Shown here piece after piece: positions 1-7,468 of a DNA stretch of 32,575 nucleotides (the stretch's first letter is position 1; each line of letters opens with the position of its first letter). The notes beneath the pieces were generated by a model. It was not told the origin of the DNA. It made no database searches and worked only from the letters and a program-made list of their open reading frames with translations. The stretch spans positions 1 through 32,575 of the forward strand of contig JANYEX010000157.1 in the NCBI GenBank assembly GCA_025359725.1, in the 5' to 3' direction. Position numbers and translations under genes: made by a program. This DNA is from Chitinophagaceae bacterium (GTDB lineage Bacteria > Bacteroidota > Bacteroidia > Chitinophagales > Chitinophagaceae).

Positions 1-72
1 TTTATTGATTTTCGAACTAGGTATTCAAAGCAATAAACCCATAAATAAATAGTTTTAAACTTATAAAGAATT

Positions 73-765
73 ATGAAAAAAGTATTCGTGTTATTATTTG
101 TAGCTACAAGCTTTCACGCTGCTAGTTTCAGTCAAGATGTAACCACCCTTGTAAACAAAGTAAAAGCCAAGTTGGATAAGGTAAACGACTATGTGGCGGA
201 GGGAAGCATGAAAACAGATGTTATATTTATTAAAGCACCTGTTGGAAGGGTGAAGGTATATTATAAGAAACCTAATCACTTTAAACTGAAGCGTGATGGC
301 GGCATTTCTATCTTGCCCAAGGGTGGGGTAACGGTAAATATGAGTACACTAGTGGCGGGTAATGACTTTGTTGCTTTAGCTAGTGGCGATGCTGTAGTTA
401 ATGGCACCAAAGTAAAAGTGGTCAAGCTATTACCTACCACCGATAACAGCGATGTAGTGCTTTCTACCCTATATATTGATGAAACTAACCTCTTGATACT
501 TAAAGCCTCTACCACCACTAAAGAAAATGGCTCGTTCGAGATTGAGATGACTTATGGTAAATACACGGCTTATTCTTTACCAGATAAAGTAATTTTTAGT
601 TTTAATACCAAGGATTATAAAATGCCTAAAGGCGTAGCACTCGAATTTGATGATGAGCAAAAAGTAACCGAAGCAGAGAAAATTAAGCGCAAAAAGGGAC
701 GTGTTCAGATAAACTACAGCAACTATACCATCAATAAAGGGGTGGATGATAGCTTATTTAAATAA
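73..765 (+). CDS. LolA-like outer-membrane lipoprotein carrier family protein
   Basis: This encodes 230 residues with an N-terminal signal peptide (MKKVFVLLFVATSFHAASFS, cleavage near residue 20), so it is probably periplasmic. The mature part starts with a helix (VTTLVNKVKAKLDKVNDYVAEGSM) and continues as alternating beta strands with motifs such as GRVKVYYKKPNHFKLK. This is the pattern of the LolA/LolB fold, a half-open barrel that binds lipoprotein acyl chains. Length fits LolA-like proteins. The assignment rests on pattern recognition, and a role in lipoprotein trafficking is inferred from family knowledge. The ATG at 73 follows an AT-rich leader with only a weak purine stretch (AAAGAA). 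The gene stands alone, followed by a repeat array. Confidence 0.6.
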   Translation: MKKVFVLLFVATSFHAASFSQDVTTLVNKVKAKLDKVNDYVAEGSMKTDVIFIKAPVGRVKVYYKKPNHFKLKRDGGISILPKGGVTVNMSTLVAGNDFVALASGDAVVNGTKVKVVKLLPTTDNSDVVLSTLYIDETNLLILKASTTTKENGSFEIEMTYGKYTAYSLPDKVIFSFNTKDYKMPKGVALEFDDEQKVTEAEKIKRKKGRVQINYSNYTINKGVDDSLFK

Positions 766-894
766 AGGGAATGCTTATTCATATTCCATTAAAACTTGTT
801 TCAAATCAAAAGACGAATACTTCTTTAGCGTCAGTTAAATGTTCTTTTTTCAACCTAATAATTCTATTTGCAAACCACAATTATCAAAATACAT

Positions 895-1145
895 ATAAAA
901 GAGAGTTCTTTTACTCATCTAATAAAATCGGATGACATAAAAGAGACTTCTTTTACTCATCTAATAAAATCGGATGACATAAAAAAGAGTTCTTTTACTC
1001 GTCTAATAAAATCGGATGACATAAAAGAGAGTTCTTTTATCCATCTAATAAAATCGTATGACGTAAAATAGAGTTCTTTTATGTGATCCGATTTCGTTGA
1101 TGACATAAATTGAGTTTTTTAAGCCATATTGATTAATCGTATGAC
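895..1145. repeat. 42-bp direct tandem repeat array, about six units
   Basis: Units begin at 895, 937, 979, 1021, 1063 and 1105. The first five are exactly 42 bp, the sixth is 41 bp, and a partial seventh starts at 1146. Each unit starts with ATAAAA-like sequence followed by GAGTTCTTTTA and ends in GATGAC; units 1-4 also share CTAATAAAATCG. Units 1-4 are nearly identical, and units 5-6 are degenerate. There are no unique spacers between units, so this is not a CRISPR array. The period equals 14 codons, which creates an open frame at 868-1071 that I do not consider a gene. Confidence 0.9.
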
Positions 1146-1319
1146 ATAAATTGAAAATCTAATTCTGAAAATAAACAATTAGCCCACTAATAAAAAGTCT
1201 ATTATCGAATAAGAAAACGTCATCTTAAAACATTTATAGTCGGCATCGTAGCATTATAGTAACCCCTGTTGCCAAAGTCTATCTTCAACCATAACCACAA
1301 AAGGCTTTACCTTCGCCAC

Positions 1320-2360
1320 ATGTCTATTCCACAAAATATTCGGCATTTATCGCTGAAAGATCTCGAGAGTTATTTTATATCTATTGGCGAACCAAAGTTT
1401 CGTGTAAAACAGGTGCATGAATGGTTATGGCAAAAGCACGCACATAGTTTTGATGATATGAGTAACATCAGCAAAGCCTTACGTACTAAGCTTTCCGAGC
1501 AGTTTACACTGCAAGCATTAACTGTAGAAACTTCTCAGCACAGCGAGGATGGCACGGTAAAAAGTAGATTCAAAACCCACGACGGGCATTTTATAGAAGG
1601 GGTATTAATTCCTACGGAAGAAAGAAAAACCGCTTGTGTGTCCTCTCAGATTGGGTGTAGCCTTACCTGTAAGTTTTGCGCCACGGGTTATATGGAACGA
1701 AAAAGGAATCTCACTTTCGATGAAATTTATGACCAGGTAGTGCTTATAAACAAGCAAAGCGAGGCAGCCTACCAACAAAAATTGACCAACATTGTCTTTA
1801 TGGGTATGGGTGAGCCACTCTTAAATTACAACAATGTATTATCAGCCATAGAAAGAATTAGTGCAGAAGATGGGCTGTTCATGAGTCCTAAACGTATCAC
1901 TGTTTCTACTGCTGGCGTGGCAAAACAAATAAAGCACTTAGGGGATAATAAGGTACGTTTTAAGCTGGCGCTTTCCCTACATGCCGCTACAGATAAGAAA
2001 CGTAACGAGATAATGCCTATTAACGAGAGTAATAATATTGCGGCATTAGTAGAGGCGTTAAACTATTTTTATAAAGAAACTGGCAACGAAATTACTTTTG
2101 AATACATACTATTAAAAGGCTTTAATGATTCGCAAAAAGATGCCGAAGACTTGATAAAGCTATATCGTCAGGTGCCAGCAGATTTGGTAAATATTATTGA
2201 ATATAACACGATAGATGCCTTTAAATTTTATACCCCAGACGCTCATGTGGTAGAGGATTTCATGAATTTATTGGATAAAAATCGCGTTAATGCAAGGCTT
2301 CGCCGAAGCAGAGGAAAGGATATTGATGCAGCTTGCGGACAGTTAGCGAATAAGGGGTAA
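1320..2360 (+). CDS. rlmN: 23S rRNA (adenine(2503)-C(2))-methyltransferase RlmN
   Basis: This is a radical-SAM enzyme that methylates C2 of A2503 in 23S rRNA and, in studied bacteria, A37 of some tRNAs. From the ATG at 1320 it has 346 residues. The [4Fe-4S] motif CxxxCxxC is at C113, C117 and C120 (IGCSLTCKFCATG). The upstream cysteine in ACVSSQ is C106, and the C-terminal methyl-carrying cysteine in AACGQL is C339, matching the two mechanistic cysteines known in E. coli. The GGEP-like motif is MGMGEPLLN. An in-frame TTG at 1269 would add 17 residues (PKSIFNHNH...), which look untranslated, so I prefer 1320. No clear Shine-Dalgarno sequence precedes it. It may be co-transcribed with the gene 45 bp downstream. 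Confidence 0.95.
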   Translation: MSIPQNIRHLSLKDLESYFISIGEPKFRVKQVHEWLWQKHAHSFDDMSNISKALRTKLSEQFTLQALTVETSQHSEDGTVKSRFKTHDGHFIEGVLIPTEERKTACVSSQIGCSLTCKFCATGYMERKRNLTFDEIYDQVVLINKQSEAAYQQKLTNIVFMGMGEPLLNYNNVLSAIERISAEDGLFMSPKRITVSTAGVAKQIKHLGDNKVRFKLALSLHAATDKKRNEIMPINESNNIAALVEALNYFYKETGNEITFEYILLKGFNDSQKDAEDLIKLYRQVPADLVNIIEYNTIDAFKFYTPDAHVVEDFMNLLDKNRVNARLRRSRGKDIDAACGQLANKG

Positions 2361-2405
2361 GTACGATTGATTAGCGATTAATTCAAATACTAATAGCAAA
2401 ATAAG

Positions 2406-2921
2406 ATGGATATACAAGAAATATTACCCGAAGATTTTCATCCGCAGTCTAAAGTGTGGATTTATCAAAGCAGCCGCTTGTTTGGCATGAGCGAAGTCTT
2501 TGAACTAGAGGATATGTTTAATGATTTTATTGGTAGTTGGAAAAGCCATGGCTCGCCTGTAAAAGGATATGCCAATATGTTTTACGGTCAGTTTATTGTA
2601 CTAATGGCCGACGAAACAGCTACAACCGTTGGTGGATGTAGTACCGACAGCAGTGTGCATTTGATAAAAGAGATAGAACAAAAGTATAAAGTAGATATGT
2701 TCAACAGGCAAAACCTTGCTTTTTATATAAAAGAGAAGGTGCAGTTATTACCTTTAGCACACCTGAATCATGCCTTAGAAAATGGCTTTATTACTACCGA
2801 TACACTCTATTTTAATAACCTAGTTGCTACAAAAGAAGCCCTCGTAAACGATTGGCTTATACCAGCAGGGAAGTCTTGGTTGAATAGAAAGATAGAAGCT
2901 TTTGCTGCGAAAACAGTTTAA
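2406..2921 (+). CDS. conserved Bacteroidota protein often mislabelled ABC transporter ATPase
   Basis: This encodes 171 residues. The pattern (KVWIYQSSRLF near residue 16, IGSWKSHGSPVKGYANMFYGQFIVLMADE in the middle, GGCSTDSSVHLIK near 77, FNRQNLAF near 98) matches a small protein family widespread in Bacteroidota. From memory, it is frequently named ABC transporter ATPase in public annotation. No Walker A or B motif, signature motif or membrane segment is visible, so that name is not supported by this sequence. It is likely cytoplasmic with no signal peptide. It lies between rlmN and a GNAT gene (11 bp to the next start), suggesting one operon. The function is unknown. Confidence 0.75.
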   Translation: MDIQEILPEDFHPQSKVWIYQSSRLFGMSEVFELEDMFNDFIGSWKSHGSPVKGYANMFYGQFIVLMADETATTVGGCSTDSSVHLIKEIEQKYKVDMFNRQNLAFYIKEKVQLLPLAHLNHALENGFITTDTLYFNNLVATKEALVNDWLIPAGKSWLNRKIEAFAAKTV

Positions 2922-2932
2922 TAGAAGAGGGA

Positions 2933-3451
2933 ATGATTGAGATTAGAAAAGCATTGTTGCAGGATATAGAACAATTGCAAGCAATAAGTAGGAAGACATT
3001 TGGGGAAACTTTTGCAGATAGGAACACGGTTGAGAATATGAATAAATATCTGACAGAAGAATTAAGTATAGAAAAACTGACGGCAGAACTTACCAATCCA
3101 GATTCTGAATTCTATTTTGCACTATTAGATAATGAAGTTGTTGGGTATTTGAAACTAAATTCGAGTAGTACCCAAACCGATGTTAAGGATAATAATGCCT
3201 TAGAAATTGAACGGATTTATGTTTCCAAAGAGTATCACGGAAGGAAAGTAGGACAGGTTTTGTATAATAAAGCCCTGGAAGTTGCCAAGCAAAAAGGGGT
3301 AGATTATATATGGCTGGGTGTGTGGGAAGAAAACTTGAAAGCCATTGGGTTTTATACCAAGAATGGTTTTGTTGAGTTCGATAGGCACATCTTTAAACTA
3401 GGAGATGATGAACAAAAAGACATAATGATGAAGCGGGCGATAGAGATATAG
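2933..3451 (+). CDS. GNAT-family N-acetyltransferase
   Basis: This encodes 172 residues of the GNAT fold, which transfers an acetyl group from acetyl-CoA to an amine. The N-terminal strand-helix IEIRKALLQDIEQLQAI is typical. The acetyl-CoA pyrophosphate loop is EYHGRKVGQVLYNKAL (around residue 99), preceded by LEIERIYVS. The C-terminal part reads WLGVWEENLKAIGFYTKNGF, the usual motif B of PaiA/RimI-like members. The substrate cannot be told from sequence. The purine-rich AGAAGAGGGA just before the ATG is one of the few good ribosome-binding sites here. The start is 11 bp after the upstream gene, so co-transcription is likely. Confidence 0.85.
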   Translation: MIEIRKALLQDIEQLQAISRKTFGETFADRNTVENMNKYLTEELSIEKLTAELTNPDSEFYFALLDNEVVGYLKLNSSSTQTDVKDNNALEIERIYVSKEYHGRKVGQVLYNKALEVAKQKGVDYIWLGVWEENLKAIGFYTKNGFVEFDRHIFKLGDDEQKDIMMKRAIEI

Positions 3452-3559
3452 AGTTATGAGTTTGGATGATGGTTATGCAGGTTTTATTTCTTGTTTTGCT
3501 TTACTTCTTTATTCTCTGGGACTCTTTGAGTCTTTCTGTCTTTGTGGCAAAAACTTAAT

Positions 3560-4129
3560 CTAATCAATTATAATATCATATTTATTCAAAAGCCCAGCTA
3601 TTCCATTGGTAGAAAAGCGGGCTTTTTTTATGCGATTTATTTCTGGGTCGATTGAGTAGTTGTAAGCAGTACGGAAGTCTGTTTTTTCTAATATAGCATT
3701 TGCAAAGACGGCTAACCTTAAATCGCAGTTATCAAAAAGAACACTTGTTAGGTCTGTTTCATTAAAATCTACTTCGTTAAGGCTGGTATTTTTAAAACTT
3801 GTCTTCTTTAATTTCACCTTATAGAAGGATGATAAGTTAAGATTGCAATTATCAAACGAAACAGTAAGCAAGAATTGGTTGCAGTCTTCAAAATGTAGCC
3901 CCAATAGTTTACAATCTTTAAACTTAATGTTACCTAGGGTAGTATTGATTAATTTAGCCATGCTCAGATTGCAACCTGAGAAGTTGCAGTCTGAAAAGTT
4001 TATTCTAGAGAGATTCGTTCCTGATAAATTACAATTGATAAACTCACAGCCTTCATAATCACCTTCAGGCAACCCCTTCTCTGTGAAGTCTATTCGTTCA
4101 AAAACTGTATCTTCAAAATAGCTGCCCAT
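3560..4129 (-). CDS. pentapeptide-repeat protein
   Basis: This encodes 189 residues made mostly of five-residue repeats of the form A(N/D)LxF-like: CNLSGTNLSRINFSDCNFSGCNLSMAKL, then SFKNTSLNEVDFNETDLTSVLFDNCDLRLAVF. Such proteins form a right-handed quadrilateral beta-helix. The C-terminal tail (KARFSTNGIAGLLNKYDIIID) resembles that of Qnr/McbG-like members, some of which protect DNA gyrase by mimicking DNA. Length is close to McbG and shorter than Qnr. A gyrase role here is only a possibility. The ATG overlaps the stop of the upstream kinase gene by one base (TAATG), implying translational coupling. Confidence 0.85.
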   Translation of the reverse strand: MGSYFEDTVFERIDFTEKGLPEGDYEGCEFINCNLSGTNLSRINFSDCNFSGCNLSMAKLINTTLGNIKFKDCKLLGLHFEDCNQFLLTVSFDNCNLNLSSFYKVKLKKTSFKNTSLNEVDFNETDLTSVLFDNCDLRLAVFANAILEKTDFRTAYNYSIDPEINRIKKARFSTNGIAGLLNKYDIIID

Positions 4130-4764
4130 TAGAATAAACCAAATAACTGACTATCAATCTTCCTTATTACTTCGCCAAAGTGTTCTTCATTTTCAGCAAA
4201 TTTGTTCTTGTCGCAATCAATAATCAACACTGGTCCTTCTTTATATTCTTCAACGAACTTCTCGTAATATACATTTAGTTTTTTCAAATAATCGAGACGT
4301 ATATTCTCCTCATATTCCCGTCCTCTCTTCTGAATCTGATATACCAAAGTAGGCACAGAAGCCTTCAGATAGATTAATAAATCTGGTGGTTCCACCATTG
4401 ATTTAAGGGTTTGAAAGAAACTGAAGTAATTATCATAGTCACGCTTGCTCATCAGGTTCATATCGTGCAAGTTGGGCGCAAATATGTTGGCATCTTCATA
4501 GATAGTCCTATCCTGAATAATGGTTTCGGTACCTCTTCTAATCTCCAATAATTGCTTTAAACGACTATTCAAAAAGTAAACCTGTAGATTGAAACTCCAA
4601 CGAGGCATATCATCATAAAAGTCCATCAGGTAAGGGTTGTGATCCACGTCTTCAAACTGAGGAATCCATTTGTAATGCTTACTAAGCATTTCGGTAAGGG
4701 TTGTTTTCCCAGCACCAATGTTACCAGCAACAGCAATATGCTTGGGCTTTTTTGTATTTGTCAT
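4129..4764 (-). CDS. deoxynucleoside kinase (dNK/dGK family)
   Basis: This encodes 211 residues of the deoxyribonucleoside kinase family, which phosphorylates deoxynucleosides with a nucleoside triphosphate for salvage. The P-loop is GNIGAGKTT at residues 14-22. The DRS-like substrate motif is DRTIYED at 85-91, and the lid arginines lie in KRGREYE at 146-152. Length is normal. No transmembrane or signal sequence is present. Whether the preferred substrate is dA, dG or dC cannot be read from the sequence. It is the first gene of a two-gene unit with the pentapeptide-repeat gene, joined by a one-base stop/start overlap. Confidence 0.9.
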   Translation of the reverse strand: MTNTKKPKHIAVAGNIGAGKTTLTEMLSKHYKWIPQFEDVDHNPYLMDFYDDMPRWSFNLQVYFLNSRLKQLLEIRRGTETIIQDRTIYEDANIFAPNLHDMNLMSKRDYDNYFSFFQTLKSMVEPPDLLIYLKASVPTLVYQIQKRGREYEENIRLDYLKKLNVYYEKFVEEYKEGPVLIIDCDKNKFAENEEHFGEVIRKIDSQLFGLF

Positions 4765-4919
4765 ACTGTTAATTTCTCGTGTAAATAAAGTAAATTATTA
4801 TCAATGAAAAGTAAAAACTATTGGCTAGGCTTGTTATTTATCATTACCTGCAAGCAATACCTTTTTAAGTGGGTTGAAATTGAAATCCTTTTGTTATGCT
4901 GTAAAAGTAAAGGTTTGTT

Positions 4920-5930
4920 TTAATAATTCATTCCAATGGCGGTTCTTACTTCTTTCAAAGTGGCACTTGCGCTTTCCCTTGCTTTATCTGCCCCTTGTTT
5001 TATGATTTTAGATAGTAATTCCTTATTGTTTTGTATATCTACCGCCTTTTCTCTAATCGGGGTAATAAATTGAATCATATCCTCTGCCAACTGCTTTTTC
5101 ATATCACCATAACGAATGATGCAATTACCTGTGCTGCTTGCGTTGAAATCATCTTCAAACTTTTTCACAGTATCCACAGTACTCACTAAGCCCATCAGGG
5201 TAAAAAGATTTTCTATATAATCTGGCTTTATGCTATTCGGTGTTTCTGGTCCACTATCTGTCTTAGCCTTCATTATCTTCTTGCGCAGCAAATCATCTGC
5301 ATCTGCTAAGTACAAAGTATTTAATTGATTCTCACTTTTACTCATCTTACCATTACCATCTAGGCTTAAAATCTTCACCAATTCTCCCCCATAATTAAAC
5401 GCATGAGGCTCAGGCAATACATCTCCATAACGATGATTGAAGCGTTGTGCAAAGTTGCGAGCCATCTCTAGGTGTTGTTCCTGATCCTTACCTACAGGCA
5501 CTTTCACGGCACGATGTATCAAAATGTCTGCCGCTTGCAACACGGGATAGGTCAATAACCCAGCATTAATATTATCGGGCTGCAATCTTACCTTTTCTTT
5601 AAAAGTGACCGTCTTTTCTAACTCACCCTTATAGGCAAGCATATTTAGGTAAAGGTATAACTCAGCAATTTCAGGCACATCACTCTGTACATATAGGGCA
5701 ACTTTTTCAGGATCTAACCCACAGGCAACATTTTCTGCAATTACTCTATGCACTGCATGTTGCAGTTCTCTAGTATCTGGATGCGTAGTGAGACTATGCC
5801 AATTTGCTACAAAAAAATAACAGTTATACTCATCTTGCATGCGCACATAATTGCGCATGGCACCAAAATAATTACCTAAATGTAGAAAACCTGTAGGGCG
5901 AATGCCACTCAAAACAACCTCTTTTGCCAT
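4920..5930 (-). CDS. trpS: tryptophanyl-tRNA synthetase
   Basis: This class Ic synthetase charges tRNA-Trp. From the ATG at 5930 it has 336 residues, typical for bacterial TrpRS. The HIGH-type signature is HLGN at residues 17-20 within SGIRPTGFLHLGNYFGA, and the KMSKS loop is at residues 195-199 (GNGKMSKSENQL). Other family blocks are visible: ANWHSLTTHPD, YPVLQAADIL and VPVGKDQEQHLEMAR. An upstream in-frame start at 5972 would add 14 residues (IIHNFLKYYLHRL) not typical of the family, so 5930 is preferred. It is a single-gene unit, divergent from nothing recognisable and next to a decayed IS region. Confidence 0.96.
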   Translation of the reverse strand: MAKEVVLSGIRPTGFLHLGNYFGAMRNYVRMQDEYNCYFFVANWHSLTTHPDTRELQHAVHRVIAENVACGLDPEKVALYVQSDVPEIAELYLYLNMLAYKGELEKTVTFKEKVRLQPDNINAGLLTYPVLQAADILIHRAVKVPVGKDQEQHLEMARNFAQRFNHRYGDVLPEPHAFNYGGELVKILSLDGNGKMSKSENQLNTLYLADADDLLRKKIMKAKTDSGPETPNSIKPDYIENLFTLMGLVSTVDTVKKFEDDFNASSTGNCIIRYGDMKKQLAEDMIQFITPIREKAVDIQNNKELLSKIIKQGADKARESASATLKEVRTAIGMNY

Positions 5931-6031
5931 AAGGCGGTGAAGATAATACTTTAGAAAGTTATGAATTATCAATTATGAATGGCTTTGTTTCGTGAATAAC
6001 CAAAAAACGTTCCCTTCCCTTTCCTTTTTTA

Positions 6032-6779
6032 TCAAGCTACTCTACAACTATTTGGTTTCGCTTGATTGATAAACACATTGAGTACTTTACATTTAATTTT
6101 CACTTCTGTGACCTGATTCTCTTTCGTTCTTGAGCACATGTTTCCACCGAGTATTGTTTTGAATCTGAACATCCCTCTGTCTCCGCTAGGCTTCGCTTAT
6201 GGTATCCTGGCTCTATCTTCCCGTTTTCTTTATCCTGTCAATTGCAGCGTCCCTTTCCTCAAGAAAAGACTGCTTCTTCTTGCTTACCACCGCATTCTCT
6301 TGTGTGGGGGTATTATCTCCTTGATGCCCTTACCATGTAATTGCTGCCGAACTTTTTCTTGTCGTCACCATCGCCTCTAAAACTATTGATACTACGCCCC
6401 GTTTGCGCCACCAATGCCAATATGGGTGATACGCATTCTGCATCATCCACATTGTTGCCCGTCAATTCATGGGCTACTAGTGTATCCACATCCATCGCAA
6501 GGTGCAGCTTCATCCATCTGCGGTGTTTCCCTGCACCGTTTTTACGCACCTTCCCTTCCCCTTCACACTTTCAACCCTGTGCTATCTAAAGCAATGTCCA
6601 CTATCTTCTTCTCAAGAGCCAACAGTGACCCGAAATTCAAGTTCTTACCTCGTTTGCATACCTGTTAGTAACTCGGTATTGGTAATATCACCTTCATCAA
6701 TTCGAATAGGCTTGATACGAAACCACTGCCGCCACGGTAGGGGAGCTTGTACACATATTTAATTGTAGGGCAAAATAAT
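6032..6779 (-). pseudogene. IS5-family transposase relic, multiply frameshifted
   Basis: Pieces of one IS5-type DDE transposase can be read on the minus strand in changing frames. In order they are: LPYRGGSGFVSSLFELMKV then ILPIPSY (N-terminal region, about 6690-6750); ALDSTGLKV (first catalytic Asp, about 6600); RKNGAGKHRRWMKLHLAMDV and HELTGNNVDD (about 6440-6545); PPHKRMR (about 6300); GYHKRSLAETE; and MFRFKTILGGNMCSRTKENQ with IKCKVLN (about 6050-6150), ending in TGA at 6032. At least three frame changes and several stops separate these blocks, so the gene is dead. Terminal inverted repeats were not identified. Only the block 6313-6549 remains open as a 78-codon fragment. Confidence 0.85.
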
Positions 6780-6814
6780 ATCGCCGCATCACTATAAATC
6801 AACTATATTGTAAT

Positions 6815-7060
6815 ACCAACTTCTTTTACAAACATCCTGTCGGTAAATTATAAAACCTGCTTAACAGCCTCATCATAATATTTTGCATCGCCGGTTAGTT
6901 TGCCCATATTTATGATGGCAGGGATGGACATATACATATCATCTAACCAAACCGTATTGTGCTGCGGCGAGTTTCTGGCAAAGGTTCCGTTGGCAAGGCA
7001 ATAGTCTTTGTACATGATAAACTCCATATAATTATCATTAGACCTCATTCCAAAATAAAT
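6815..7060 (-). pseudogene. GH105-like glycosidase fragment
   Basis: On the minus strand about 80 codons read LIYFGMRSNDNYMEFIMYKD, then ANGTFARNSPQHNTVWLDDM and YMSIPAIINMGKLTGDAKYY, then DEAVKQVL, a TAA stop at 6848, and FTDRMFVKE in the same frame. The WLDDMYM block and the helix pairs match the (alpha/alpha)6 barrel of GH105/GH88 unsaturated uronyl hydrolases. In intact relatives this block is internal to a protein of several hundred residues, so both ends are missing. The IS5 relic begins within about 40 bp of the C-terminal break. Substrate of the lost enzyme is unknown; GH105 members usually act on pectin-type disaccharides. Confidence 0.7.
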
Positions 7061-7099
7061 TAGGCTGTTGCATATCTCAAGTTGTAGGTGGTTTCATTT

Positions 7100-7351
7100 A
7101 GATTGACAATTGCAGCAATTATCAACCATGTCGTATAATAATTTTTGTGTTTCCTTCTGTAAGTCAGTAAAAGTTGGTATTCTATCGATAGTTTATTTTT
7201 CTACCACGTTTACTAAATGGGTTGGCTAATCGGTGCTGTTCTATTGCAGTAATTAGTTTTGACAAATAACCCCAAACGTGCCATAACTTACCTCAACCAG
7301 TCGCTGAAAGTCTACAGCATTCTTAGCCTTGTATTTTGAACAGTAACTCAT
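7100..7351 (-). pseudogene. unrecognised decayed reading frame
   Basis: Starting from an ATG at 7351 (minus strand), fragments MSYCSKYKAKNAVDFQRLVE, then, in a shifted frame, VWGYLSKLITAIEQHRLANP followed by FSKRGRK, then, shifted again, DRIPTFTDLQKETQKLLYDM can be read as one broken protein of about 80 residues. The basic RLANPFSKRGRK segment is reminiscent of DNA-binding tails of transposon-encoded proteins, but I do not recognise the family. It lies just upstream of the GH105 fragment and may be another relic or pure chance. Confidence 0.25.
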
Positions 7352-7410
7352 GATAATGATAATAACGGGTTTTATCCTAATTTATTTGGAAAAATGTCTA
7401 TTCCACAAAC

Positions 7411-7446
7411 AAAAAAGCTGTTTCATTTTACTGAAACAGCTTTTTG
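7411..7446 (-). terminator. intrinsic terminator of the large GH13 gene
   Basis: The arms AAAAAGCTGTTTCA and TGAAACAGCTTTTT form a long perfect stem with a six-base loop, flanked by A and T tracts on both sides. It lies about 22 bp after the stop of the minus-strand GH13 gene and could work in both directions. Confidence 0.85.
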
Positions 7447-7468
7447 TATAAGTGGGATGACTATTGAC

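Noticed and set aside
868-1071. 67-codon frame with a 14-residue peptide repeat (SSFTHLIKSDD)
   Set aside because: The peptide repeat is a consequence of the 42-bp DNA period. The frame has no signal, no start context and the DNA repeat goes on past its stop.
895-1145. Possible CRISPR array
   Set aside because: Units are contiguous with no unique spacers, and no cas genes occur in the window.
6341-6762. Three overlapping plus-strand frames at 6341-6762
   Set aside because: They are the reverse of the IS5 transposase relic, which explains the region better.
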